Shown here: in pieces, positions 32,642 to 45,300 of the stretch
Layout: each line of letters opens with the position of its first letter
How positions within the stretch are numbered: the first letter of the stretch is position 1
Assembly: GCA_907165135.1 (NCBI GenBank)
Contig: OU015569.1
Coordinates: 496,001-560,000, forward strand
Source of the DNA: Oikopleura dioica
Taxonomy: Eukaryota > Chordata > Appendicularia > Copelata > Oikopleuridae
Direction: 5' to 3'
DNA length: 64,000 nt
Translations under genes and position numbers: made by a program
Notes under the pieces: generated by a model
What the model was told of the DNA's origin: nothing
Seen by the model: the letters and a program-made list of their open reading frames with translations, nothing else
Database searches by the model: none

Positions 32642-32706
32642 CGTGGCGCAGGTGTCGGTCACGGGGCGGAGAGGTCTCGAGTTCGAGTCCCACTGGCAGC
32701 TCCTTT
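32642..32706 (+). other. tRNA-like A-box and B-box (possible SINE head)
   Basis: GTGGCGCAGGTGTCGG resembles a pol III A box and GTTCGAGTCCC about 20 nt further on is a good B box, followed by CACTGGCAGCTCC. The arms do not pair as a functional tRNA. It may be a tRNA-derived repeat head. The motif TTGTAAACCGATTTTA occurs at both about 32,546 and 32,804, but I found no second copy of the boxes. Confidence 0.3.
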
Positions 32707-33515
32707 GCCGGGAAATTATAATAATTGCGAATAGAAGGAACAGGAAGAACCGTGGGAGGCATTAAACATGAAAAAATAATGCTTTGTCAACATTTCTTCT
32801 TTTGTAAACCGATTTTAGTAGATATGCATATATAGCAATGACTACAGCCTGTAGTCTACATGTTGCAGGGCTCCAACTTTTGGAACCTACAGACCTGACG
32901 TGGTGGAAGACGCCGTCGGTCGTCGGTGGTGTTGGACATGCCTGGATTCCGAAATTATTTGCAGAAAGGTGAGCTTTTATTTCAACCAAAGAGGCAAAAA
33001 TATTGTCTTTTAGGCAATGAGCTTTGGGAAGACGACGATCTTCTTCCATGATTTCAAATTTTGAAAATGGCTAAAAATTGACTTTGGTCAAAAAATAATT
33101 CAACAAAACAAGTTCAGTCGGAGCTCAGCAACCTGTGTAGAAAGCCTGAGTCAGGGTCTGAAAAATCTTTAATGAAAAGCCGCGTGCGGCTTTTCTAAAA
33201 CCGAAGCCGCAAAGCTTATCTACTTTTAAATTCTGGCGAAGCTTTTCATAAAAGATCTTTCAGACCCTGACTCAGGTTTTCTACACAGGTCGTCGCGTTC
33301 AGATTTGAGTAAAAATTTAACTCTGCTACCTTCTTTATCTCAAAATAAAATGGAAATGTTGTTCTATATTCTGTTAGTAGTCAGATTTGAACCAGTGACT
33401 ATTCGGGCGTTGTTTACGAAGCGATTATCCGATTGTTTGCAAATTTGTAAATATAGGTTTTGCCTTCTTCTTGCGCAGCTCTCTCAGACTCGCAGAGAAA
33501 AACAGAGAAAACAAA

Positions 33516-35840
<2,325 letters not shown>

Positions 35841-35927
35841 AACTCACTTATTCAATCACCTTTTCCTTCAGTATTGATTAAAAGACAGTGATTTGTAAAC
35901 GCAAAAACAGTAGTTGGCGGGGGCGAC

Positions 35928-36706
35928 ATGGACCACGATTTCTTCTTCGGCGACGGAGCTCTTCAAAACGACCCCAACAAGCCAATGGTCACAGGTTTGC
36001 AAATCTGTTTTCAAGATGGACACGTTCAATTTCAGACCTTGTGAATTTCGAGATCTCGATCGGCGGCGAAGCTGTGGGCGACGTCTCTCTCGGCCTCTTC
36101 GGCTTCGTAGCGCCCAAAACTGCCAAGAACTTCGCCGAACTGGCCAAGAGACCAGTTGGAGAAGGATACCTCGACTCGATCTTTCACCGCGTCATCGCCG
36201 GTTTCATGGCTCAAGGTAAATCACAGTCTTGTCTTCTCGATATTAAAAAAGGGCGGTGATTTAGGAGGTGATTTTACGCTTGGAAATGGCAGAGGCGGCC
36301 ACAGCATCTACGGTGCCCAGTTCGACGACGAGCCCTTCACGATCAGGAAAGCGTCGCCTCTTCTTCCTTTTGAAAGCGAAAAAGAGGCGACGGAAATTCA
36401 GTCACAAATCACGGGGAATGCTCTCGATGGCGAACGCGGGCCCGGACACTAATGGAAGCCAGTTTTTCATCACTTTCACGGTAAAAAAGCGGGAAAGCTG
36501 CGATTCTCGAGCGGAAAATTCAGGGCACCCCGTTCCTCGACGGCAAACACGTCGTCTTCGGCAAACTAGTGAAAGGCCACGAAGTTCTGGACCAAATAGA
36601 AGCGGCCGAGACCGACGCGAAAAACAACCGACCCTTCCGCGACATCAGAATCACCAAGTCCCAACACCAGAAACTTCTCAATCCCTTCCCAGTTGCACTC
36701 GAATAA
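35928..36706 (+). CDS. PPIB: Cyclophilin B-like peptidyl-prolyl isomerase
   Basis: Exons 35928-35994, 36036-36215, 36265-36346, 36402-36480, 36524-36706; 591 nt, 196 residues. The core reads FHRVIAGFMAQGGDFT, GGHSIYGAQF, LSMANAG, NGSQFFITFT, LDGKHVVFG, and it ends NPFPVALE like the KPFAIAKE of PPIB. PPIB folds secretory proteins in the ER, but no signal peptide is seen at this start, so an upstream exon or a cytosolic form is possible. The third intron (36,347-36,401) starts GAAAGC and ends TTCAG; GTCGCCTCTT and AAGAGGCGAC inside it form a perfect hairpin. It begins 87 nt after the protease stop, on the same strand. Confidence 0.95.
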
Positions 36707-36817
36707 ATCAAAAGAAAAACACATGTTGAAATTTTGAAACAAATAAATAAGTTTTATTCTGGAATTGAAGTCAATTTTGTCACTTGCAAAAGCAGAAAAG
36801 GTTGGTTTTCCCACAAG

Positions 36818-37307
36818 TCAGTAGTTGACCAGCCAGAGCGGAGCGGGAAGGCGGTGGATAGATTCTTCGGTGAAGGGAAGGCCGCACTTTTCAACAGTTA
36901 ATAACCGAAATAGTAGTTGAAAAATAAGCTAGAGATTTGAACGGTTAACTGAAGGCACTCGGTGAATCGGAGAGTGTCGATGCATTTGATGCAGAATGTG
37001 TGGTAGCACTTGCCGACGAAAGCTGGTCGATGCTTCTCGGTGTCGTACTCTTGGCCACAGATCTTGCAGTAGTGCCCATCGTGGTTCTCGTGCTTTCGCT
37101 TCTTTCCACGCCTTTCGGGAGCGTCTAAGAAGCCCTAAGCCTTGAAAAATGGAAAGACTAATTACCGAGGTCGGTCTCGACGAGGCTGAGTTGAGCTTCA
37201 ACATCTTCTGAAGCAGCGATTTCGCGACTCTGCGGAATTCCGAAGAAAAACTTCTTGATGAAGAACCAAACTGCGGAAATCGTCTGCGAAAGTGACTTTA
37301 CTAACAT
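36818..37307 (-). CDS. Small RING-finger protein with N-terminal hydrophobic helix
   Basis: Exons 37166-37307, 36949-37124, 36818-36886; 387 nt, 128 residues. The N-terminus MLVKSLSQTISAVWFFIKKF may be a membrane anchor or signal. A basic linker (RRGKKRKH) precedes the RING: CKIC, then CYH, CIKC, and a final CLQC. That last pair has the required two-residue spacing only if the intron 36,887-36,948 starts TTAACC directly after CAG. A GT six bases later would give CLQLTC. RING proteins are usually E3 ubiquitin ligases. The gene ends 111 nt from the PPIB stop, tail to tail. Confidence 0.8.
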
Positions 37308-37789
37308 GATGATAATCGAAGTGCGAGCTACTGTAACACGAGGTAAACAAAAGGATGAGCATGGGAGCGCTTCTAGAAACGACCTGACTTTCGACTACTG
37401 AAATCAAGGAGGAAAATTTGGTCCTGCGCGTTTTTCACTGCCAGAATGAAGAAAAGAAAAGACCATGAAAAAGGGGTTTTAAAAAACCGCCATTTTCGCA
37501 ATTTTTTTTGAGTATCTAATATCCATTTATTCATTTGATAGTTTCAGTTTAACTTTTACCCGTGGAAACAGAAGACATGTAAAAAAATAACGCGAAGGAA
37601 AGAAGAAAAAGTAGCTATTGAATAGAACAGTCTCGAGAGGAAGAAGAAGAAGAGTCATTGCGCGAAGAAGTGGCTTGCTGCTGGCTGCGTCTTTGTCTCT
37701 GAGTTTCATAACGCTGAAAAGGAAGAGTTTTTTAACGCTTGGATGGGTTCTGAAAGGATGGCTTGGTGGTGCGGAAGAACTGGGAGATC

Positions 37790-38506
37790 TTAGTCTGGGA
37801 GGAACTGGTGGGTTTCTTTCGGGAGGAGTTTGGGCGGGGACGAGTTTTTCGGTACTTGTAAGCGCTGCGCGATCGCCTTGTCCAGCGCTTCTTGCTGAGC
37901 GCGCCGGGCTTCTTCTAGCTTTGTCGTGCTTCCTGGCTGCTCCTGCATCGAAAGCTGAACAATAAATTAAAAAAACGGATGATAAGTACATCATCGAACC
38001 TTGATTGCCTTTTCCATCGCTTCTTGGTCGGATAAGCCGTTGTTCTTGTTGTGGAGGCAGTCGTGGTCTTTGGGAAAGCGATGTTTGAGACAGACGGATC
38101 GCTTGCAGAGTTCGCAAAATACTGGAATGAGCTCCTTAGTCTTGCATTTCTTCGCGCAGCAGCGACCTTCTTTCTTCTTCGCTCTCTTTTTCGCCGCTGC
38201 TTCTGAGTCGCAATTGCTAAAAAATCAAACAATCTATAAAAAATGAACAGTTTCTTACCGATCAATGTGGTCGTTGACGAGTTGGTCCAGCGGCTTGTTT
38301 TGAGTTCCAATCGGAACGGGTTTGTTGCAGAGCGGGCAGGTCGGCACTTGTCTGTCCACGATGCCGGCTTTGGAGCAGTTGTGGATGTCGAGGCCGAAGT
38401 GCTCCGAGCAAAAGGACTCCGAGCAGCCGCGACACTTCATCGGCAGGAAATCGAGGCGGTTGCACTCGGCGAAGTGGCAATGCGTGCCCAAGTGGGGAAG
38501 TTCCAT
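37790..38506 (-). CDS. AN1-type zinc finger protein, ZFAND2A/B-like
   Basis: Exons 38259-38506, 38000-38216, 37790-37954; 630 nt, 209 residues, all GT-AG. The start MELPHLGTHCHFAEC with LDFLPMKCRGC and HNC is the first AN1 finger. A second AN1-like unit has CCAKKC, VFCELCKRSVC and DHDC. The C-terminal KLEEARRAQQEALDKAIAQR looks like a ubiquitin-interacting helix. ZFAND2 proteins associate with the proteasome and p97 and handle misfolded or ubiquitinated clients. A or B form cannot be told apart; a single tunicate gene is plausible. Confidence 0.93.
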
Positions 38507-38810
38507 TTTCTGAAGGAAAAAATCAAGGAAGAGGAATTTCAATTTGAAATTAGCGCTTTAATTTCGATAAAATAAAGAAAGAGAGGTGCTGGCAGAAATT
38601 GAAGAACTCGGAGACGAAAAATGGAGCAACAAAAAATGGAACATTCATTTTTTTGAAATTCAAGACGCAGCTGAAGAAGATCCGGTTTAAACTTAAACTG
38701 CTGAAATGTGTGTTTTGCAGAGCTGGGAATTTCAACGATGAGATTTGAGAAACGAGAAAAGAGACGAAAAAGGGATAATAAAATAATCGACGATTGGGAG
38801 TTGGATGGCT

Positions 38811-41006
38811 TCATTTTTGCTTGGAAGCTTGGACGGCGTCGAGCTCGGCCAAGTTGCGCGCGGCGTAGATCAGCTGGACGGCTGCGATTCCGCTCTTGAC
38901 GACGGCGATGGGGAGCGAGACGTAGACCAGGATTGGTACAAGGCCGTGGAAGTCCGTGAAGGCCCAGAAGTAGAGGGAGCTGAAAGATTTTTTGGAGCAA
39001 TTAAAATTGATGCCTCGTTGCAGCGATATCTTTCCATTTACGACCACTTTTTCTATAAAGGTCGATTTCTTTCCCCCTCTTCATGAAAACAAAAATAGAG
39101 AAAAAAGTTCAAATTTTCGTTGCTTATGGGGAAGTTTCTCCTTGTTGTCAACATATTGCTGAAACATGAAAACGATGAATATTAAATAACTGAAATGAAC
39201 GCAAAAGTCGAGAATTTCCAGGAATATCGCGCGACTTCAAATCTAAATAAACTGTTCTTCTGTATACAGATTATAACTGAAATGAAAGCAAAAGCTGTGT
39301 CTCGATGTAGTGGTACGAAATTGCGTACGTAAAATATTAATAAACTGTTCTTCTGTATCCGATATTTCTTTCGTGAACGAATTCTAATGTATCAACATGA
39401 GCAATCACCTGTAAAAAAGCTCGTTTCCAGCGCACATGAAAAAGAGAACGATTCGGTTGGTGTAGTAAATTCGCAGAATCGGGTTTGAATCGGGACCAAA
39501 GGCCTTGTGCGACGCCCGGCCGAGTTCTTGAACAGTGTGCATGTGCAGCCAGTGCGCCCAAATATCCAGCCCCATCGACAGTTGAAAGCTGCAACGCAAA
39601 GGTTGAAAGGGTGGTGGGGAATGAGGGTACTTACAGAATGCAGTACTTGGGGTAAAGAACGGAAAGGGCCATCAAGAGCATCGAAGTGGCAACCCGATCG
39701 GTGAGCATGTCCAGGATAGCGCCAAATTTCGAACACTGGTTGAGAATCCGAGCTGCGTGCCCATCGAAAGCGTCCAGCAGCGCACTTAACAATTTTAAGG
39801 GACCTGGGCGAGCAGCGCTGAGCGAAACTTCACCCGCTCGCCGTTTCTGTTAGAAATAAGATTTTTGAAATTTCTTTTTGTAAATTATATGTCCAAATCT
39901 TCAGCTTTCTGTTCCGATTCTAAGTTTTCTCTATCATTCTTGGTTGATGAGCTAGCGAGAAAGAGAAGCCCAACTTCAAAAGGCATCAAGTCTTGCAAAC
40001 TTTATTTTTCTTCATGAAACTAGCACCATTGAAAAGCGCGTTAAATTCTGAACAGATCCCACCCAATCAGCTTAAGTAAATCGGTACTCATTGGCGTGTA
40101 AGGCCAGATAAAGAAAACTACTTAGCGCGCGCAGCTGGTCGCGGCACGGCTGGACGCTCCGATTTAGCTATTTTGGGCTTCCTGGACATGATTCCCGCTG
40201 GGCGGGCGCTAAGTTATCTTGTTTATCTGACCTTACACGCCAATGAGTACCGATTTACTTTAGCTGATTGGGTGGGATCTGTTCAGAATTTAACGCGCTT
40301 TTCAATGGTGCTAGTTTCATGAAGAAAAATAAAGTTTGCAAGACTTGATGCCTTTTGAAGTTGGCCTTCTCTTTTCTCGCTAGCTCATCAACTAAGAATG
40401 ATAGAGAAAACTTAGAATCGGAACAGAAAGCTGAAGATTGGGAGATATAATTTTCAAAAAGAAACTTCAGAAAATCTTATTTCTAACAAGAACGGCGAGC
40501 GCGTGAAGTTTGGCTCAGCGCTGCTCGCCCAGGTCCCTTAAGCAACACTTCAATTTCTGACTAATTGTGACGCAACTAGACTTTCTTTGAATTAGCCAAA
40601 CTCAAATTCAAACAGGCAAAAGTGCGTCACGCAAATACTAAAAATGAAATGGAGCCATAAAAGCCTATTCGTCACGAGTGTAAATAAAGACTTTCTCCCC
40701 TTAGAATCCCTAGAATTCTGATTCTTTAGCGGCTTAAGTTTTCTCTTACTCGAAGCCGCAAAAATATCGCCGCTTTTCAATTTTCAGCAGTAATTTTAGT
40801 TTAGAAAGAATCAGAATTCTAGGGATTCTTTGGGATCTTTATTTAAAATCGAAAATAAGTAATGTAAAATAATACCTAGTCATGTAGAGCCCAGCAGTCG
40901 TCCATGGATCGTGGAGCATGAAGAAGAGCGATGCGAGGAGCAAAACGACCCGAGCGTAACCGATCAAGTTCGGAACATAGAGTAGAACTTGGCCCGTTGT
41001 CACCAT
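38811..41006 (-). CDS. CDIPT: CDP-diacylglycerol--inositol 3-phosphatidyltransferase
   Basis: Exons 40876-41006, 39635-39784, 39409-39588, 38811-38979; 630 nt, 209 residues against 213 in human. All introns are GT-AG. It starts MVTTGQVLLYVPNLIGYARV; the CDP-alcohol phosphotransferase signature is LLDAFDGHAAR...GAILDMLTDR with the catalytic aspartates. Further marks are DIWAHWLH, NPILRIYYT, CAGNELFY and the end NLAELDAVQASKQK. It makes phosphatidylinositol in the ER membrane. The 1,091-nt first intron is almost filled by a large foldback element and a smaller inverted-repeat element. Confidence 0.97.
39799..40537. mobile_element. Large foldback element flanked by TTAA in CDIPT intron 1
   Basis: The two halves are nearly complete reverse complements of each other (arms roughly 300-350 bp), beginning GGGACCTGGGCGAGCAGCGC. 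TTAA borders both ends (39,795-39,798 and 40,538-40,541). No coding content. The TTAA duplication suggests piggyBac-type insertion. Confidence 0.85.
40703..40829. mobile_element. Short element with 25-bp inverted ends in CDIPT intron 1
   Basis: Left arm 40,703-40,727 (AGAATCCCTAGAATTCTGAT...) and right arm 40,805-40,829 are perfect complements. The core carries GCCGC pieces like those of the second hairpin family. Confidence 0.75.
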
Positions 41007-41412
41007 TTTCGACTTTCTGAAGTTAGAAATTGTTCAATCGCAAATCGGAAATAGCTGTTGTTCGTTTCGTTATTATTAGTAGTAGTGTTTTAAAAATCAT
41101 CAAAAGCGGGTTCATGCTACAGCCCTTTGCAATATGGAACCCCGGAGCCTGCGCGTGTTAGCAAGAAAATAAAAAAGAGAAACAATAATTTTTGAGGCAT
41201 GCTAAAATGACAATAATAAAAGAGTCTGAGTAAGTAGTAGAAAATGGCTTGGAATTCAAACAGGGCGCAATTTTAAGTAGGAGGACTATTTTTTTTCTTT
41301 GAGATAGGTACTGCCGTTTAGTGGTTGCTGTAGTAAGGTAGACGGTCCACAAGTTAACGGGGAAACTACTTCTGGGAGGTGTCCATTTTAACGGATTTAT
41401 ATTCTCCAAGAG

Positions 41413-41564
41413 GGCCCCCTATTTACTGGATTTTCTAGCCCCAGGCTTGTTATGTAACAACATTTCAGAAAATCCGTTAATAAGGGGATCATAACGGATT
41501 TTCTGAAATGTTGCTAAATAACTAGCCTGGGGCTAGAAAATCCGTCAAATAGGGGACCTACTTG
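41413..41564. mobile_element. Palindromic element upstream of CDIPT
   Basis: GGATTTTCTAGCCCCAGGC on the left faces GCCTGGGGCTAGAAAATCC on the right, with a second inverted block (AACATTTCAGAAAATCCGTTA) inside. It lies between the CDIPT start and the septin stop. Nothing else supported in 41,010-42,319. Confidence 0.7.
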
Positions 41565-42319
41565 AATAGAATAGATTCCGTTAAAATGGCGACGTTCCAG
41601 AAATATTTTCACGTTAAAATGGTGAACATTTATTTTAGTCTTATCATGTTTTTTCTGAGTAGTTTTTTCTCTATTTTTTTCTTAATTTTTGGAATGGAAT
41701 AATTTTTTGTTCGATAACCGCCGCAATGGTTCGCTCAATCACTCAATGGGCGCAGCGCCAGCGGGTGGTCCAACCAACTAGAACGTTCCAGAAAAAGGAA
41801 GGAGCGGATTTTTTAAGGCACAGAGCTGGAAACTTCTAGCAAGAGTCGTAAATCGTAATTGAGGAATAAAATCGTTGAACTTGAGACTTCAAAAGTTAAA
41901 TTTTTAACTGCTCTTCGGAATTTTTCGTGGGTCGTAGAAATTATTGATGCTGCTTGATAGTGAGGAGTTAGTAAGGCTCGATAGTTTTTAATAAAAAATG
42001 TGGCTTCCAGTTTTTAAAGCGAATTTTTTTAAAAGTAGAAATTCAAAATTTCAACTTGAATTTCAAATAAAGCGAATTTCGAATGAAAAAAATGGACTTT
42101 GGCCGGTTTGGATTTTCGTCCAATTTTTTAATGAAAAAGTGGGAAAAAGAGCGAAATCAGGAAGATCGGCGGTGTACAGACAAATCATGGAAAAGTTTAT
42201 TTTTTGCCACTTTCTTGAGAGGGAAGTAGAATTAGAATGAATATTTTTTCGTTTCTTTCTTTTTTTCGTTTTTGGAGATTTGGTGAGATTCGTTCGGAGC
42301 GGCAGTGAAAGGAGGGAAG

Positions 42320-45300
42320 CTAGTTGCGCTCTTTCTTGAGCGCTTTGTTCTTGTTTTGGCTTTGCTGCATTTCGACGGCGTTTTTGCGCTGGATGAAGGC
42401 GCTCATTTCGTCTTCCAGCGCCTGGCGTCGCTCTTCCAGCCGCCGCTTGTCGTCCGTGTGTCGTTTTCGAAGAGTCTCGAACTTCTCGTGCAGCTGCTGC
42501 TCCGCCTCCTTCAGCTCGTTTTCCTTTTCTTTCACTCGCGCCACGAATGTCTGTTCGTGAAAATCAACAATTAAAAAAAGGACTTGTTTCGAAGATCTAC
42601 CTGTCTCATTTCGTCTTCTTTGTCTTGCATGTTGCGCTGGTGTTCGACTCGCTTGTTTTCGTAGACTTCTTGGAGCAGGGCTGCCCAATCGAATCGGAAT
42701 CCGATCGGAAATCCGATCCGATCGGAATCGGATCGGTAATCGGTCGGATCGGATGAGGAGATTTTAGTCATGTCCGATCGGGAAAATCGGTTCCGATCGG
42801 TAAAATCGGATCGGAATTTCCGATCGGAAAATTCGGATCCCCGTCGGATAGAACCACTAAAAAGCTACCAAAAATGGCGCCAGGGACTAAATTCACATAG
42901 GCCAAGGACTTAATTCACATAGGCCAGGGACTTAATTCACATAGGCCAAGGACTTAATTCACATAGGCCAGGGACTTAATTCACATAGGCCAGGGACTTT
43001 ATTCACATAGGCTTTTTGTAGACTTATTTTTCTTTATTCTGCTCCAAATTGGTGGAGGTGTGAGTCGAGATATTTCAATTCTCTCTTTTGCACCAAGTTG
43101 GGGAGGGTCTGTAGGGTGTTAAATAAGCTTTTGGTGTCAACACCATAACTGGCGGTGGAGTAATCAGCTCCTCAAAAATACACTAAAATCTTAGGAAAAA
43201 ATCTTGATGACGTCATTTATCCACCACCAACACTGGTGTTTGCGCCAAACATGTCAAGAATGTTTGATATTGATGTAAGGAACACCCCTTAGTGATGAAA
43301 TTGCAGATCTATAGGCTGTAAGCACTTTTCAATTTTATTATGTCCCCACGACCAGTCGGAAATTCCGGATTCAGGACGTCATTGCTCCACCACTAGTGAT
43401 GTTGAAGGCACCAAAAGCTTATTTAACACTACATGACACAAAAGAGAGAACTAAAAATTTTTGAATTTAACGCATGAACGCACGAAATTTTTTCCTGCTG
43501 AACGCATATTGCGCAGATTTCTGCGCAGCACCTTTAGAGCGCTCTAGCGACGATTGTGGTCGAGTTTTGAGAAAACCAAAGTTATCAAAATAAAGCTCAG
43601 ACGCTTGCAAACAAGCTCATAATAATTTAAAATCTTAACCCTAACCCGAACCTCACTAAAAATAGTGATTTCTAGAGTTCCCCGAAAATGAGCCAGTTTT
43701 GTGCATTTTTTTTTCTATTTCATTGATCTCAAATACAAATGTACAAAATAGATATTCTTGATAAAGTTTATGTTTGATTCGATGCATAAATGCGATAAAA
43801 CGTCTAAAAATATTTTTATCGAGGGATAAATTAGTGCAGAACTGTTGAAATGCTAACAAAAGATTTTTCGAGAATATCGGAAATTTTCGTTCTGAAGCCA
43901 AATTTTTATCCTGAAGTTAAAATTTTTTTTCGATGCCAGATTCGGATTCCTCATCGAAAAAGAGCTCCTAAAGTGGGGGTCCATTTAAAATTTTGGTCAA
44001 GTAAAATATGAGATATCGAGCTTTAAAGGGGCTCTGCGCAGAAATCTGCGCAATATGCGTTCAAGCGTTAAGGTAGTCAAAAGTGCTCCACCATTTTGCA
44101 GCAGTATAAAAACCTGTTTCTACTGTCGCCATGAACACTATTGAAAAAATTGCCACTTTTTGAAAATTGAAAATCTTCCTTGATTTTTCCGATCGGAAAA
44201 TTTTCCGATCGGACATGTTTTTCCGATCGGAATTGGAAAATCCGATCGGAATCGGTAATCGGATCGGAAATCGGTCGGATCGGATGAGGTTCGGATCGGA
44301 TCGGAATCGGATCGCCGAGACCAAGATTTCTTGTCCGATTGGGCAGCCCTGCTTGGAGGTTGAAATTGTTCGACTGAGCATCGTCGTTGAAGCCCATTTC
44401 TCGCAGTTTGTTGCGTCTGTGCAGCTAAAAACAAATGTCAATTTACTGACTGTAAGAGGATCAAGAGGACATTCAGGGACATTTAAAGACATCTGGCGAC
44501 ATTCACAGACATCTAGAAGAATCTCGAGACATCCTAAGACATCTTTAGACATCAATAGACGTCAATAGACATGATCTCTACTCTAGGAACATCCGTAAAC
44601 ATCTATAGACATCAATAGACATGGATAGGCATCCAGAGTTATCTAAAGACATCTTTGAGGATGTTTAAACATTCATAGAAGTCTGTGGACATCTGTAGAT
44701 ATCTAAGTTGCCATTGAGACATCGCCCGAGAACCCGGGGCGATCAATAGCGATCTCTTTTTGGAAAAGGTTTCGGAGGTCTAAGTTTTTCTTTAGCTACC
44801 TCGTAGTGCTTAGTGTGAGTAGTAGAGCGAAGATCTTCCAAGTTCGTTCTCAAGATCATTTCTCGGAGGTGCACGAAGTCGCAGTGGGCGTCGTTTTCAA
44901 CCTAAAAATCGAAGATGAAAGGAATAAGACCCAGAAAAGAGGGACTCACCTGCACTGTGCCCCAAGGATACTGTCTTGCGCGGACCATTCTGTTTCCGAC
45001 TTTGATTTCGTCCATAGATCCAACCACGGCGAAGGGCAAGAGACTGTTCATTTTCGCGTTTAGCGCAGAAACTGACTGGTCGTCTAGAATTCATTTTAGC
45101 CCGGCTTGATAGCAAGGAAGAGATAAAAACGCTCAACAATCAACGATAAAGGAATAAATAAGATAATAATAAAACATCAAACGTTTAATCTTTTGCGACT
45201 AAAAGTTGTGCCCCGAACACTGAAAACATTCAAGTTTTACGCTGTGTCTTTTTGCTTTGCGGCGTGATTCTTTGCCGTCTGTTATTTTGTCAAGGAAACT

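Noticed and set aside
32511-33049. Two minus-strand frames of 83 and 95 codons
   Set aside because: One runs across the tRNA-like boxes, both contain the same repeated TTGTAAACCGATTTTA segment, and neither shows splice-linked continuation.
5346-33300. Many short frames encoding peptides like [12 protein letters not shown] or [10 protein letters not shown]
   Set aside because: These are translations of the AGTCAGG element ends and recur wherever a copy lies; they are not genes.
36347-36401. Canonical GT at GC|GTCGCC within the third PPIB intron
   Set aside because: It keeps frame but inserts two residues (RKA in place of S) where cyclophilins have a fixed three-residue spacing between F and H; the GA start fits exactly.
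42879-43012. Six regular roughly 22-bp repeats that could suggest a CRISPR array
   Set aside because: The units are contiguous without unique spacers, lie inside a transposon in an animal septin gene, and have no cas genes nearby; it is a minisatellite.
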